The notes: generated by a model not told the origin, from the letters alone. 46,377 nt of DNA from Rubritepida sp. (GCA_028291455.1 JAQGHY010000073.1:1-46377); one strand, 5' to 3'; shown: positions 35,083-43,053, numbered from the stretch's first letter. Program-made: numbers and translations.

Positions 35083-35287
35083 TTACCGTCGGCGGCTATA
35101 GCGATCGCGGATGGAGGTGTTGTAGTAGCCGCCCTTCGAAGGCGCTCGGCACAGGCCATCGTAAATCGCCCTTGGAACGCTGTAGTAGTCGTAGGGATCC
35201 ACCGGGCTCCACGAACCATAGTCGTAGAATGCGGTTGGCATCATCGTACTCGGCGCGGGTAATCGCGGTGGACGTGAAGATTGCCAT
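35083..35287 (-). pseudogene. KTSC-domain small protein with a 1-base insertion
   Basis: The start (MAIFTSTAITRAEYDDANRI, LRLWFVEPGG) and the other-frame ending (PYDYYSVPRAIYDGLCRAPS, then KGGYYNTSIRDRYS) together make a KTSC-type small protein of 67 residues. An extra T near 35199 (GGATCCCTAC for GGACCCTAC) breaks the frame. KTSC proteins are of unknown function and are widespread in alphaproteobacteria. It lies 17 bases from the small gene 35304-35468 on the same strand. Confidence 0.75.
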
Positions 35288-35303
35288 CGGAATGCAGCCT
35301 CTT

Positions 35304-35468
35304 CTACTTCTTCTTCGGTGAACCCTTAGTTTGGTCCTGAGATAGCGCTGAAGCAGCGACGCTTCTCATTTGAGCCGGCGTCGGCTTGGTGATCTGACCG
35401 GACAGAATCTTTGAAGCGGTTGAAGACGCCTTGCTCGATGTCTGACGCGGTGTAGGCGATTTGGCCAT
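35304..35468 (-). CDS. 54-residue basic Ser/Lys-rich small protein
   Basis: The translation MAKSPTPRQTSSKASSTASK, then ILSGQITKPTPAQMRSVAAS and ALSQDQTKGSPKKK, has a strong ribosome site, AAGGAG, 7 bases upstream. Small Lys/Ser-rich proteins ending in ALSQ...KKK recur in alphaproteobacteria. Function unknown; a nucleic-acid-binding role is only a guess from its charge. It lies upstream of the KTSC gene, and the two may be co-transcribed. Confidence 0.7.
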   Translation of the reverse strand: MAKSPTPRQTSSKASSTASKILSGQITKPTPAQMRSVAASALSQDQTKGSPKKK

Positions 35469-35621
35469 TCGATGTCTCCTTGACCGCTAAGGCTAAGATA
35501 TTCCTACGGCCGAGTCGCAATCGGGAAATCCGACTACGTGGTTTTCCGTAGTTCCAAGGCGATGCTGCGGCAGCGCGCCAGTGGCATCGAGAAGCGCGCC
35601 GCGGTCCGGGCTCTCTCACCT

Positions 35622-35876
35622 TCAGGGGCGCCTGAAGGATGGCCCGTCGCCGCATGCTTCGCGCTCGCAGGGGATCCCGTCACGATCGCGGTCGAGGCGC
35701 GTCTGCCCGCAGCGCTGCATATGGAACATCGCCTCTTCACAGCTGCGCATCTCGCGGCAGTAGACTGTCCCGCGGCACTGATAGTTCTCGGCAGCAGGGG
35801 CCGTCCGCGGCGGTGGCTGAGCGGGTGCGCGATTAGCCGTCTGCGCTGCAGCAGGATGGAGTGAGGTCAGCGCCAA
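35622..35876 (-). CDS. Excalibur-domain calcium-binding-type small protein
   Basis: The C-terminal part is an Excalibur motif: YCREMRSCEEAMFHMQRCG, then LDRDRDGIPCE, with the paired cysteines and the DxDxDG-like calcium loop. The called TTG start (35876) gives only a short Ala-rich lead. In the same frame upstream a full signal peptide reads (VALSLAGTLSLALTSL) but has no ATG or GTG. A GTG with ribosome site GGAGG lies upstream in a different frame near 35925, so one base appears to be missing. The product would be secreted. Confidence 0.6.
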   Translation of the reverse strand: MALTSLHPAAAQTANRAPAQPPPRTAPAAENYQCRGTVYCREMRSCEEAMFHMQRCGQTRLDRDRDGIPCEREACGDGPSFRRP

Positions 35877-35936
35877 ACTGAGCGTGCCGGCGAGCGAAAG
35901 CGCGACGTGTACCGCACTTGCTTTCCTCCCTCGCCT

Positions 35937-36185
35937 TCAGCCCTTCGACTTCTTTGGATCATCCCCGTAGGTACGCTCCTCGCGGATCGTCCCGTCCTTC
36001 TTGTGCAGGACGGCTTGGCCCTTGCCGCCCGTCTCCTCAGCCCCGTGGCCCCGAGCGATCGCATCGGCCTCGGACTCTTTCTGCGTGTCGTGCTTCTTAA
36101 GCGTGCGGCCCTCGGACTGCGTGATCCAGCCTTCACCTTTGGGGTTCGGGGTCGAGTGAATCACCTTGCGCGGCGGTTGTGCCAT
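35937..36185 (-). CDS. DUF2188-family small protein
   Basis: An 82-residue hydrophilic protein of the DUF2188 type: KVIHSTPNPKGEGWITQSEG, HDTQKESEADAIARG, AVLHKKDGTIREERTYGDDP. AGGAGG lies 8 bases before ATG. Such proteins are of unknown function and often sit among stress-response small proteins, as here. Confidence 0.78.
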   Translation of the reverse strand: MAQPPRKVIHSTPNPKGEGWITQSEGRTLKKHDTQKESEADAIARGHGAEETGGKGQAVLHKKDGTIREERTYGDDPKKSKG

Positions 36186-36305
36186 CGAACGAGCCTCCTC
36201 TGCTTCCCCGGATGAGAGCGCGGCAACCGAGTCGTCCCCAAGCTCCGAGTGACGAAGATCGTCGACTGTGACTGCAATGTGCCCGCTCCCTGGCTCCGAC
36301 CAGCA

Positions 36306-37280
36306 CTAGTCCATCTTGACGTCGGCCATCTGCACCACCTCGCGCCACCTCGAGACCTCTTCCGAAACGAAGGCGCCATACTCTGCCGGAGACATCCCGC
36401 CCTCCGCGCGCAGCCCCAGCGTTTCGATCTGCTCCTTCACCTCTGGCTTCTGTGTTGCCACCCGAAGCGCAGAATTCAGCCGATCCACGATCGGCCTCGG
36501 CAGGCCCGGTGCGCTGCACAGCCCGAACCATGCGGCGGCTACGAGGTCCGGATAGCCAAGTTCGGCGAAGGTCGGCACGTCGGGATAGCTCGGATGTCGC
36601 GCACGGGATGCTACTGCCAAAAGTCGCAGCGTGCCGGAGCCCACGAGTGCGGCGTGCGTGGAGAGGTTATCCGAGATCGCATCGATATTGCGGCCGATCA
36701 GGTCAGCCTGAGCCGGCGCGCTACCGCGATAGGGCACATGCGTCATCTCGATGCCGATGCGGCGGTAGACTAGCTCACCCGTCAGGTGGCCGACGCTACC
36801 AGTTCCACCTGAGCCGAACGTCATCGGGGAGCCCTTGGCTCTGGCCGCCGCGATGAAATCAGCGAGCGTCCGGTAGGGTGACTGGGCGTTAACCATGAAT
36901 GCGATCGGCCCACTGGCAATAAGCCCGATATGGGTGAAGTCGCGCACCGCGTCATACGGTTGATTCGGATAGAGGCCCGGCGCAACGCCATGCGCGGCAG
37001 AGGAGGTGGCGAGGAGCGTGTAGCCGTCACCCGGAGACTTTGCGACCAGATCAGTCCCGATCTGCCCGCCCGCGCCCGTTCGGTTGTCCACTGGAAAGGG
37101 TTGGCTAAAGCCGCGCTCGAACTGCCTGCCGACAATTCGCGCGAGGAGATCTACTCCGCCGCCGGCGGCAAAAGCCACGACGAGACGCACCGGGCGTGTT
37201 GGCCAGACTGCCTGCGCCTGAACCGTCATCGGCAGTGTGGTTGCACCCAGCGTAAGGGAGCGACGGGAGATGCGGATCAT
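36306..37280 (-). CDS. Bug/TctC-family solute-binding protein
   Basis: A 324-residue periplasmic binding protein: MIRISRRSLTLGATTLPM, signal to about residue 23, then RPVRLVVAFAAGGGVDLLARI, FPVDNRTGAGGQIG, PGDGYTLLATS, FGSGGTGSVGHLTGEL and HVPYRGSAPAQ. An upstream TTG (37301) is possible but less attractive. The next gene downstream on this strand is DUF2188; upstream lies a truncated Bug relic. Ligand unknown. Confidence 0.9.
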   Translation of the reverse strand: MIRISRRSLTLGATTLPMTVQAQAVWPTRPVRLVVAFAAGGGVDLLARIVGRQFERGFSQPFPVDNRTGAGGQIGTDLVAKSPGDGYTLLATSSAAHGVAPGLYPNQPYDAVRDFTHIGLIASGPIAFMVNAQSPYRTLADFIAAARAKGSPMTFGSGGTGSVGHLTGELVYRRIGIEMTHVPYRGSAPAQADLIGRNIDAISDNLSTHAALVGSGTLRLLAVASRARHPSYPDVPTFAELGYPDLVAAAWFGLCSAPGLPRPIVDRLNSALRVATQKPEVKEQIETLGLRAEGGMSPAEYGAFVSEEVSRWREVVQMADVKMD

Positions 37281-37572
37281 CAGTTGTTCCGAAGTGCCCA
37301 AGACGCCGCCTCACAAACGCCGGAGACGTTTCGGCGCTGCGCAACGTAGTTGAGGAGTTATCGGACTACACCAAGATAACGTGCTGCACCGCGGAAAGTC
37401 CGCGACATCAAAGTTGGCGCGCCAGCTGCAGCGTACGTTCCATGCAACCCGGGATTTTTTTAGCCTGAGGCGCCATCACTGCGGATGCCGGGAGCGTGGT
37501 GCATAAGCGGTCCTGTGCCGACAACGCGGCGTCGGCGGTGTTCTTCTTCGAGCTCCTGCCTATCCTCTTCGG
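37281..37572. other. intergenic between two Bug sequences
   Basis: No gene is supported. The lower half (about 37460-37572) directly follows the stop of the Bug stump, and I see no Bug similarity in it, so the lost part of that gene is not just out of frame here. Confidence 0.4.
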
Positions 37573-37755
37573 TCATAGCTGGCTGGTGAGTCGCGCATAG
37601 AACAGCCGGCCGACCGCATCGGCACCGCCGCCGGCGGCATAGGGAATGACGATGCGGACGGGACGTGTTGGGTAAGATTGGGCTTGGGCCAAGTATGGCG
37701 CGGCGAGCGTGCCTAATCCGAAAAAGGCGGCCTGCCGGCGCGGAAAGGGCTGCAT
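37573..37755 (-). pseudogene. Bug/TctC N-terminal fragment
   Basis: A 60-residue fragment containing the signal peptide (FFGLGTLAAPYLAQAQ) and the first family block SYPTRPVRIVIPYAAGGGAD, then AVGRLFYARLTSQL and a stop. The other 260 residues of the family are missing and not found nearby. A gene stump left by deletion. Confidence 0.85.
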
Positions 37756-38092
37756 CGACTTGGTCCTCCTTGCCCCGCTCTTGGCGGCGAGGCGGGACGG
37801 ATCGTCGGCATCGGTGGAACAAGCGTCAATGAGCTTAATCCTGGCCGGGATCCACCAGAAGCGATGTTTGTAGACGCCCTAATTTCTGGGCTGACCGGCT
37901 TCTCAACCCAAGCTGCCTCGTGCTGGATGTTCCCCAACGAAACGGGCGGACCGGTTGCAGTGCCCACATCCTGCCTCTCGCAATCGATCGGAACTCGGCT
38001 GGAGAGACCTGTGCCGGGAGCTTTTCGTCCAAGCTTGCACGGTGAGCCGCGGCTGTAGAACGGCAGCAGCCGATGCATCCAGGAAGGGCCCG
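37756..38092. other. intergenic with repeat copy 2
   Basis: The 337 bases contain the promoter side of the Bug stump and the repeat at 37958-38062. No gene is otherwise seen. Confidence 0.4.
37958..38062 (+). repeat. dispersed intergenic repeat, copy 2
   Basis: Partner of 34583-34685, sharing start CAGTGCCCACAT, the core CTCGGCTGGAGAG and end GTAGAACG. Orientation is the same on the plus strand. Confidence 0.6.
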
Positions 38093-38464
38093 CTAGCAGC
38101 CAGAATCCAGCGCGCCGCGCATCATGTCGGTAAGAACGTCGAACCTATAGGGCTTCGTTAGCGCAGGCCAGCAGTCAGTTCCACGACGGGCTTTCCGATC
38201 GCCATATCCCGAAATGACGATCAGCGGAATTAGCCGCCGACGAAGTATATCGATGACTGGGAAGACCAGCTCTCCATTGAGATTCATGTCGAGCAGCGCA
38301 ATGTCGACGGCCTCGGTTTCGGCCTTTGCTATGACCTGTCTCAGGCGCGGGAAAGGCCCGATGACCTTGCACCCGAGATCTAACAAACCGAGCTCTAAGT
38401 CGATCGCGATGAGAAGCTCATCTTCAGCGATCAGCACTCGTACATCTACAAGGTCGGGTCTCAT
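38093..38464 (-). CDS. single-domain response regulator (receiver only)
   Basis: A 123-residue receiver domain: VLIAEDELLIAIDLELGLLD with the acidic pair at residues 14-15, phospho-acceptor Asp59 in ALLDMNLNGE, VISGYGD, and the conserved Lys in LTKPY. There is no output domain. Stand-alone receivers of this type work with HWE kinases such as the LOV-HWE protein at 40129-41160 as phosphate shuttles. ATG 38464 has GGGAG 9 bases upstream; another ATG lies 6 bases earlier. Confidence 0.87.
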   Translation of the reverse strand: MRPDLVDVRVLIAEDELLIAIDLELGLLDLGCKVIGPFPRLRQVIAKAETEAVDIALLDMNLNGELVFPVIDILRRRLIPLIVISGYGDRKARRGTDCWPALTKPYRFDVLTDMMRGALDSGC

Positions 38465-38901
38465 GCACATTTGCTCCCGATCCGCTTACAAGCGGCATCG
38501 GAGTTGAAACGCGTAGCGCGATCCTAAGTTTAACATAAATCAAATTCTTCCGCATGGATGCTCCTCCAGCCGGCCTGATGAGCCGATGGACTAGCCGATC
38601 GCCGCCTGCCTCGCGGTAGCGCATCCCGTCATTCAGGATGCTTAAAATGAGCCAACGGCTTTGCTCGTAGTAGTGGCTCCCATAAGCCGCCTAGGGCAGA
38701 GCGCGTTGCGATCAGCTTGCCCGCCCCATCGAAGAGCAGGATCTCTACCCCGCTGCCGAAGCACCGAGCAGCGGCCAGCTTGGCCTGAAGAAGCGTGCCC
38801 TTGATGGGCAGTTCCCCGACGCCGTTGCCAGCTGGTCTCAGCCTCGTCGCGAGGAAGGATAGCTTTGCATCTGCTCCCGTGCTGCGGCAGGCTCTCGTTT
38901 G
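38465..38901. other. intergenic, weak minus-strand frame
   Basis: The region upstream of the receiver and peptidase genes contains a 101-codon minus frame (38629-38934; ...GVEILLFDGAGKLIATRS...) that has some coding character but overlaps the peptidase start by 33 bases and has no clear ribosome site. I leave it uncalled. Confidence 0.3.
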
Positions 38902-39607
38902 ATGTGCAACCTCTATTCCCATATGCGCAGCCAAGCCGAGCTTCGCTCAGCCGCTCGCGTCATGCGCGACGGCCTGGGCAACCTGGTCCCGCAGCCTGGC
39001 GTCTACCCCGACTACTCCGCGCCGATCATCCGCACTGGCGCTGACGGCGTTCGGGAGGCCGCAATGGCACGCTGGGGCATGCCATCGCCGCGGAACCTCC
39101 TGCCAGCCAGCGGTCGCGATCCAGGCGTCACCAACGTCCGCACCACGACCAGCTCGCATTGGCGCCGCTGGCTGGGCGTCGAGCACCGATGCCTGGTGCC
39201 GTTCAGCAGCTTCTCCGAGCCGGGCCCTGCCGCCAGCGGCAAGACGGAGCCCTGGTGGTTCGCCTTCGCCGAGGATCGGCCCTTGGCCTTCTTCGCCGGG
39301 ATCTGCGTTGGACCACTGGACTTCTCTCCGGACGGTGAAGGAGGGGCAGGTCACCGCCGATTTTTTCGCCTTCCTGACATGCGCGCCCAATGCCGAGGTC
39401 GGGGCCATCCATCCCAAGGCTATGCCCGTCATCCTCACCACGGCCGAGCAGCTGGAGTTCTGGATGACGGCACCGTGGGAGGAGGCGAGGCACATGCAGC
39501 GACCTCTGTTCGATGGGGCGCTGACGGTTGTGCAGCGCGGCGGGCGGCAAGATCCTCCAGAGGAGGTCGTGCTACCACCAGCTCCCGCCCAGGCAAGCCT
39601 GCTTTAG
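38902..39607 (+). pseudogene. SOS response-associated peptidase (SRAP/YedK), frameshifted
   Basis: SRAP proteins form a thiazolidine link with abasic sites in single-stranded DNA through Cys2 and protect the fork. Here MCNLYSHMRSQAELR begins correctly with Cys2, and MARWGMPSP, DPGVTNVRTT, RCLVPFSSFSEPG and LAFFAGI follow. Near 39310 one extra base shifts the frame, and WTSLRTVKEGQVTADFFAFL, then IHPKAMPVILTT and PWEEARHMQRPL, continues in another frame to 39607. Length is 235 codons plus one base. The Cys2 part and the active-site Glu segment are in the first frame, but the essential His of PIHPKAMP is in the second. Confidence 0.82.
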
Positions 39608-39639
39608 GCGCTGCCCTCCCGCTTCTCCGCGAGTTTGTG

Positions 39640-39808
39640 GCGCCTCTTGGTTCTACCCGCTGTCGGGCTGAAGGTGCTGTTCATCTCCGGCACGCGGAGT
39701 GAGCTGTGGCCGACCACGGCCATCTGGGGGCCGGGACCAACCTGCCGACCAAGCCGTTCACGCTTGAGGCACGCCGCAGACCGGGTCAAGCACCTCATTT
39801 CGGACTGA
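39640..39808 (+). pseudogene. receiver-domain 3' fragment, degraded
   Basis: Reading across two frame changes gives LKVLFISGTRSEL, then TNLPTKPFTLEA, then RVKHLISD and a stop. This matches the end of a response-regulator receiver with its Lys-Pro-Phe motif. The start of the gene and the phospho-Asp are missing. It is probably a remnant of a hybrid kinase. Confidence 0.5.
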
Positions 39809-40128
39809 TGCCCGGACTCTTCTCCGTTCGGTGAGCGCTGCTGTGGCCACCCAGTACCTGGCAGGGGGATGACCCCGCTGATCCCGAACGGCTTGCGCAG
39901 AATGGTAGTGTGCCAAGCGCAAAGCACGGCCACACTCGCCTCAGTCGTGGTGCTCAGGTGAACCTGGTCTGCCCCCTCGCGTCGCTTTCCTCGAAGTGCT
40001 GGGGCGGCTGCGTAAGTCGCCCAATCTTCGGTGGGGCCCTGAAGTGCATCTAGCGCAAATCCAGGCAACTAGGGTGGTGTTCCTCGCGTTGCTTCCATTC
40101 AGGAAGATTGGAAGCCGGCAGGTCTGAA
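39809..40128. other. intergenic upstream of LOV kinase
   Basis: No convincing gene is visible. It should contain the promoter of the kinase. One minus frame (39604-40068) has no known family and crosses the receiver relic. Confidence 0.35.
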
Positions 40129-41160
40129 ATGGCGTCATTTGAGGGTGACTCTCCCGCGGCAGCTGTGCCTTCGGTGATGCCGGATCGCAGAGAGCTTGCC
40201 CTGGTCGCTGTCGAGCGCACGCGGATGCCGATGGTGGTCATCGATCCTCGGCAGCCTGACAGCCCGGTCATCATGGCTAACCAGGCGTTCCTGGATCTGA
40301 CGGGCTACACCTCTGAGGAGGTGCTCGGCCGGAACTGCCGTTTTCTCCAGGGGCCGGGAACCAATCCCGCGGACATCGACGCAATCCGGCGCGGCCTGGC
40401 AGCTCGCTCTGACCATGTCGCGGTCGAGCTCTTGAACTACCGCAAGGACGGGACCCCTTTCTGGAACCAGCTTTCCATCAGCCCCGTGATGAACGAGGCA
40501 GGAGAGCTGATCTACTATTTCGGCTCTCAGCAGGACGTCACAGCCCGCCGGCGCATCGAGCAGATGGAGGCGACCGAGCGGCTCCTGCTCATGGAGGTCG
40601 ACCATCGCTCGCTCAACGCCTTGAGTCTCGTCAAGAGCATCCTCCATCTAAGCCGCGCTGACACCATCGATGAATACTCCAACGCCGTAACGCAACGCGT
40701 TGACGCTCTGGCCAGAGCACATCGTCTGCTTGCGGAGTCTGCATGGGCCGGTGCCCAACTCGGGCAGGTCATCGAGGGCGAGACACCTCCGGAGGCAGCG
40801 GCGCGCGTGTCGGCGACTGGATCCCCTTTCCAGCTTTCTGCGCAGCTCGTGCAGCCGGTCGTCATGATCATGCATGAGTTGATGTCGAACGCCGTCCAGC
40901 ATGGGGCGCTTGCCCTCAAGGACGGACGGGTATCGGTGACCTGGGTAAAGCAGCCCGGGCAGCTATCCCTCAACTGGCGAGAGGAAGGAGCAAAGAGCTT
41001 CACCTCACCGCCGGAGCCAGGGTTCGGCCTGCGCATCGTTGTCGGCGTCGTTGAACGGCAGCTGGGAGGCAAAGTAGCGACTTGGTGGGACGATCCAGGT
41101 TTCCGGGCCGAGATTACCTGGCCGGTCGAAGAACTCTCTGTCTCGTCCGCAGCAGCCTGA
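40129..41160 (+). CDS. LOV-domain HWE-family sensor histidine kinase
   Basis: A 343-residue soluble blue-light sensor kinase. The LOV (PAS) domain carries the flavin-reactive Cys70 in GRNCRFLQGP, with NYRKDGTPFWNQLSISPV and YYFGSQQDVT. The HWE kinase part has His159 in MEVDHRSLNALSLVKS; relatives have HRxKN, but Lys is replaced by Leu here. The N-box is HELMSNAVQHGAL and the G-box GFGLRIV. Light-driven adduct formation would control autophosphorylation. In alphaproteobacteria such kinases feed the PhyR/EcfG general stress response. The lone receiver at 38093 is a likely partner. Start ATG 40129 (ribosome AGG 8 bases upstream). Confidence 0.9.
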   Translation: MASFEGDSPAAAVPSVMPDRRELALVAVERTRMPMVVIDPRQPDSPVIMANQAFLDLTGYTSEEVLGRNCRFLQGPGTNPADIDAIRRGLAARSDHVAVELLNYRKDGTPFWNQLSISPVMNEAGELIYYFGSQQDVTARRRIEQMEATERLLLMEVDHRSLNALSLVKSILHLSRADTIDEYSNAVTQRVDALARAHRLLAESAWAGAQLGQVIEGETPPEAAARVSATGSPFQLSAQLVQPVVMIMHELMSNAVQHGALALKDGRVSVTWVKQPGQLSLNWREEGAKSFTSPPEPGFGLRIVVGVVERQLGGKVATWWDDPGFRAEITWPVEELSVSSAAA

Positions 41161-41334
41161 CCTTGAAGCGTCTGCGTGACACCTTCTTCCAGTTCAGCCC
41201 ATCTGGGTCTTAGGCGTTATCAAAGCCGCCTCGAGCTCGTCCCAGCCGTTCGTCCACGAAGCCATCTTCTCATCAAGCACTTTAAAGCCGCCGCCACACT
41301 AGGTGGATGCCAGGGAGCAATAGCTACTCGTTGG

Positions 41335-41427
41335 TCAGGGTCCGCGCCGCTCGTACAATTCCAGCGCGAGCAGCGCTAGCAGACCCACCACGAGAAACAC
41401 GAGCGGTATCGCGAGCAGACTCGTCAT
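41335..41427 (-). CDS. 30-residue single-pass membrane protein
   Basis: A small frame reading MTSLLAIPLVFLVVGLLALL and then ALELYERRGP: one hydrophobic helix followed by a charged tail. The ribosome site AGGA lies about 8 bases upstream of ATG. Small single-helix proteins are easily missed. There is no family assignment; the inner membrane location is inferred from hydrophobicity. Confidence 0.5.
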   Translation of the reverse strand: MTSLLAIPLVFLVVGLLALLALELYERRGP

Positions 41428-41793
41428 TCACGTTTCCTACAGACCGACCGCCGATGAGGTCCTCCCGGTGCACCGCGCAAGGTCCCAGTCGATCCGTCCG
41501 AGCTTCATGCGGTCCACAGCTGTTTGTGGGACGGCGGAGGGATGCTGGCTTTATAATGGATCAAGTTTACCCGGCCGGGCGTTCAGAAAGGGGACCTTGA
41601 AACACATACAAATCCTCAGCCATTGCGTACTGTGCCTCTCCGTGCCCGTCCGACGGGAGTCCCGCCAAGGGTAAAGATGCCCAGACGGCCGGAGGACTTC
41701 CGCTGTCCAACCAAAATGCAGTGAGCATGTCGGTGACAAATCTCGACGGCCAAGCGATCGGCCTCTTCCAGGTGGAGCTTACCTCTACCTGCC
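41428..41793. other. intergenic region with short repeat
   Basis: It contains copy 1 of the TATAATGGATCAAGT repeat (41552-41566). The minus frame 41567-41821 has no supporting evidence. Confidence 0.3.
41552..41566 (+). repeat. short repeat TATAATGGATCAAGT, copy 1
   Basis: Identical to 42125-42139, with a shared upstream GCTGG. Both copies begin a reading frame MDQV and both contain a TATAAT box. The function could be promoter-like or coding. Confidence 0.45.
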
Positions 41794-42090
41794 TCAGCGC
41801 TGCAGCAGCCTTGCGGTCCATAGCTGTTCGCCGCTTTCGCTGATTTCCTTCAACAGCAACCTGGAGCGCCAGACCGCCTCTTGCGAATGTGCAAGGATCT
41901 CGGTCGTTCTCGATTGCTCGTCAAGCGATTTGCCTAGGCGAGCCAAGCTGCGCTCAATACTACAAAATATCAGACCGGCTGAGCTCTGAACATCAGGTGT
42001 GCCGATACGATCGGAACATACCCGCTCCGGCATCGCAATCGCGGCCAGTTTTGCCTGAAGGGGCAACGAGTCAGAGGCTGACTGATCCAT
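41794..42090 (-). CDS. hypothetical 98-residue protein
   Basis: Reads MDQSASDSLPLQAKLAAIAM, SIERSLARLGKSLDEQSRT and AHSQEAVWRSRLLLKEISES: a helical charged protein, possibly with a coiled coil. No known family; no cysteine motif or signal peptide. The coding look is moderate and there is no strong ribosome site. It lies divergent from the Crp/Fnr gene. Confidence 0.38.
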   Translation of the reverse strand: MDQSASDSLPLQAKLAAIAMPERVCSDRIGTPDVQSSAGLIFCSIERSLARLGKSLDEQSRTTEILAHSQEAVWRSRLLLKEISESGEQLWTARLLQR

Positions 42091-42124
42091 ACTCCTTCAT
42101 GGAGCAGGAGAGGAACGCTGGAAC

Positions 42125-42139
42125 TATAATGGATCAAGT
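42125..42139 (+). repeat. short repeat TATAATGGATCAAGT, copy 2
   Basis: Second copy, 110-124 bases upstream of the Crp/Fnr start. The first ATG inside it opens a 24-codon frame (MDQVRPIKAGEIRASS...). Confidence 0.45.
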
Positions 42140-42248
42140 CAGACCCATAAAAGCAGGAGAAATTCGCGCGAGTTCAGACACCAAAGCGGCCGACATGCGT
42201 TAGCGGTTTGGCTTCGGCCAAGCCGTGCAGGTATCGAGGAGGCGGGAC

Positions 42249-43013
42249 GTGGACAGCCTATTGATCAAGCGGATGGAGCATTACACGCGCTTTTCCGACG
42301 AGGACCGGGCTCTGCTGAACGAACTCACCTCGCAGCGGTTGCGCCAGTATGGCGCCCGCGAAGACATCGTGCGCGAGGGCGAGCATTCGCCTGACATGCA
42401 TATCGTTCTCTCTGGGCTCGCCTGCCGCTATAAGCTTTTGGAGAACGGCACACGCCAGATCATGGCCTTCCTCGTGCCTGGCGATCCCTGCGACTCCGAG
42501 ATCTTCATCCTCAAGGAGATGGACCACAACATTGGAACTCTGGCGCCGAGCCTCATCTGCTCCATATCCGGCAAGAAGATGAGGGAAATTCTTCTTAACC
42601 GGCCTGGGATCACGCTCGCCTTCTGGTGGAGTACGTTGCAGGACGAGGGGATCTTGCGCGAACGGATCATCGACGAAGGCCGCCGCGACGCCTATTCGCG
42701 GATCGCCTTCCTGATCTACGAGGTGCTGCTGCGGATGCGGATGGTCGGTGTCATCGACGACCAGAACTTCGATTTCCCGGTTTCGCAAGCGGACATTGCG
42801 GATGCAACCGGCCTGACACCTGTGCACGTCAATCGGATGCTGCAGCGGCTGCGCGACGAAAAACTGATCGCCATCCAAGGCAAGACATGGACGGTGCTCG
42901 ACCCGGCCGGCTTGCGGAAGGCCGCCCAATTCAATGCAAACTACCTTCATCTCGACCGGGCAAAGGATGAACCGGAGAGCGAGGCCGCCGAGCGCGTTAA
43001 AGGCCTCATCTGA
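42249..43013 (+). CDS. Crp/Fnr-family transcriptional regulator
   Basis: A 254-residue regulator: an N-terminal cyclic-nucleotide-type beta-barrel (REDIVREGEHSPDMHIVLSG, RQIMAFLVPGDPCDSE), the dimerisation helix LAFWWSTLQDEGILRERI, and a C-terminal winged helix with recognition helix DIADATGLTPVHVNRMLQRL. There is no Fnr-type cysteine cluster, so iron-sulfur sensing is unlikely. The start is GTG 42249, chosen because GAGGAGG lies 7 bases upstream. A cupin gene starts 40 bases after its stop. Confidence 0.9.
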   Translation: MDSLLIKRMEHYTRFSDEDRALLNELTSQRLRQYGAREDIVREGEHSPDMHIVLSGLACRYKLLENGTRQIMAFLVPGDPCDSEIFILKEMDHNIGTLAPSLICSISGKKMREILLNRPGITLAFWWSTLQDEGILRERIIDEGRRDAYSRIAFLIYEVLLRMRMVGVIDDQNFDFPVSQADIADATGLTPVHVNRMLQRLRDEKLIAIQGKTWTVLDPAGLRKAAQFNANYLHLDRAKDEPESEAAERVKGLI

Positions 43014-43053
43014 CATTCCTCGGGCACGGGCGCCGTGCTGATCTGGAGGGCTT

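Noticed and set aside
38629-38934. 101-codon minus-strand gene
   Set aside because: It overlaps the well-supported SRAP start divergently and has no clear ribosome site or family.
41558-41583. EcfG (general stress) promoter GGAAC-N17-CGTT
   Set aside because: The first box reads GGATC, and no confident gene follows downstream.
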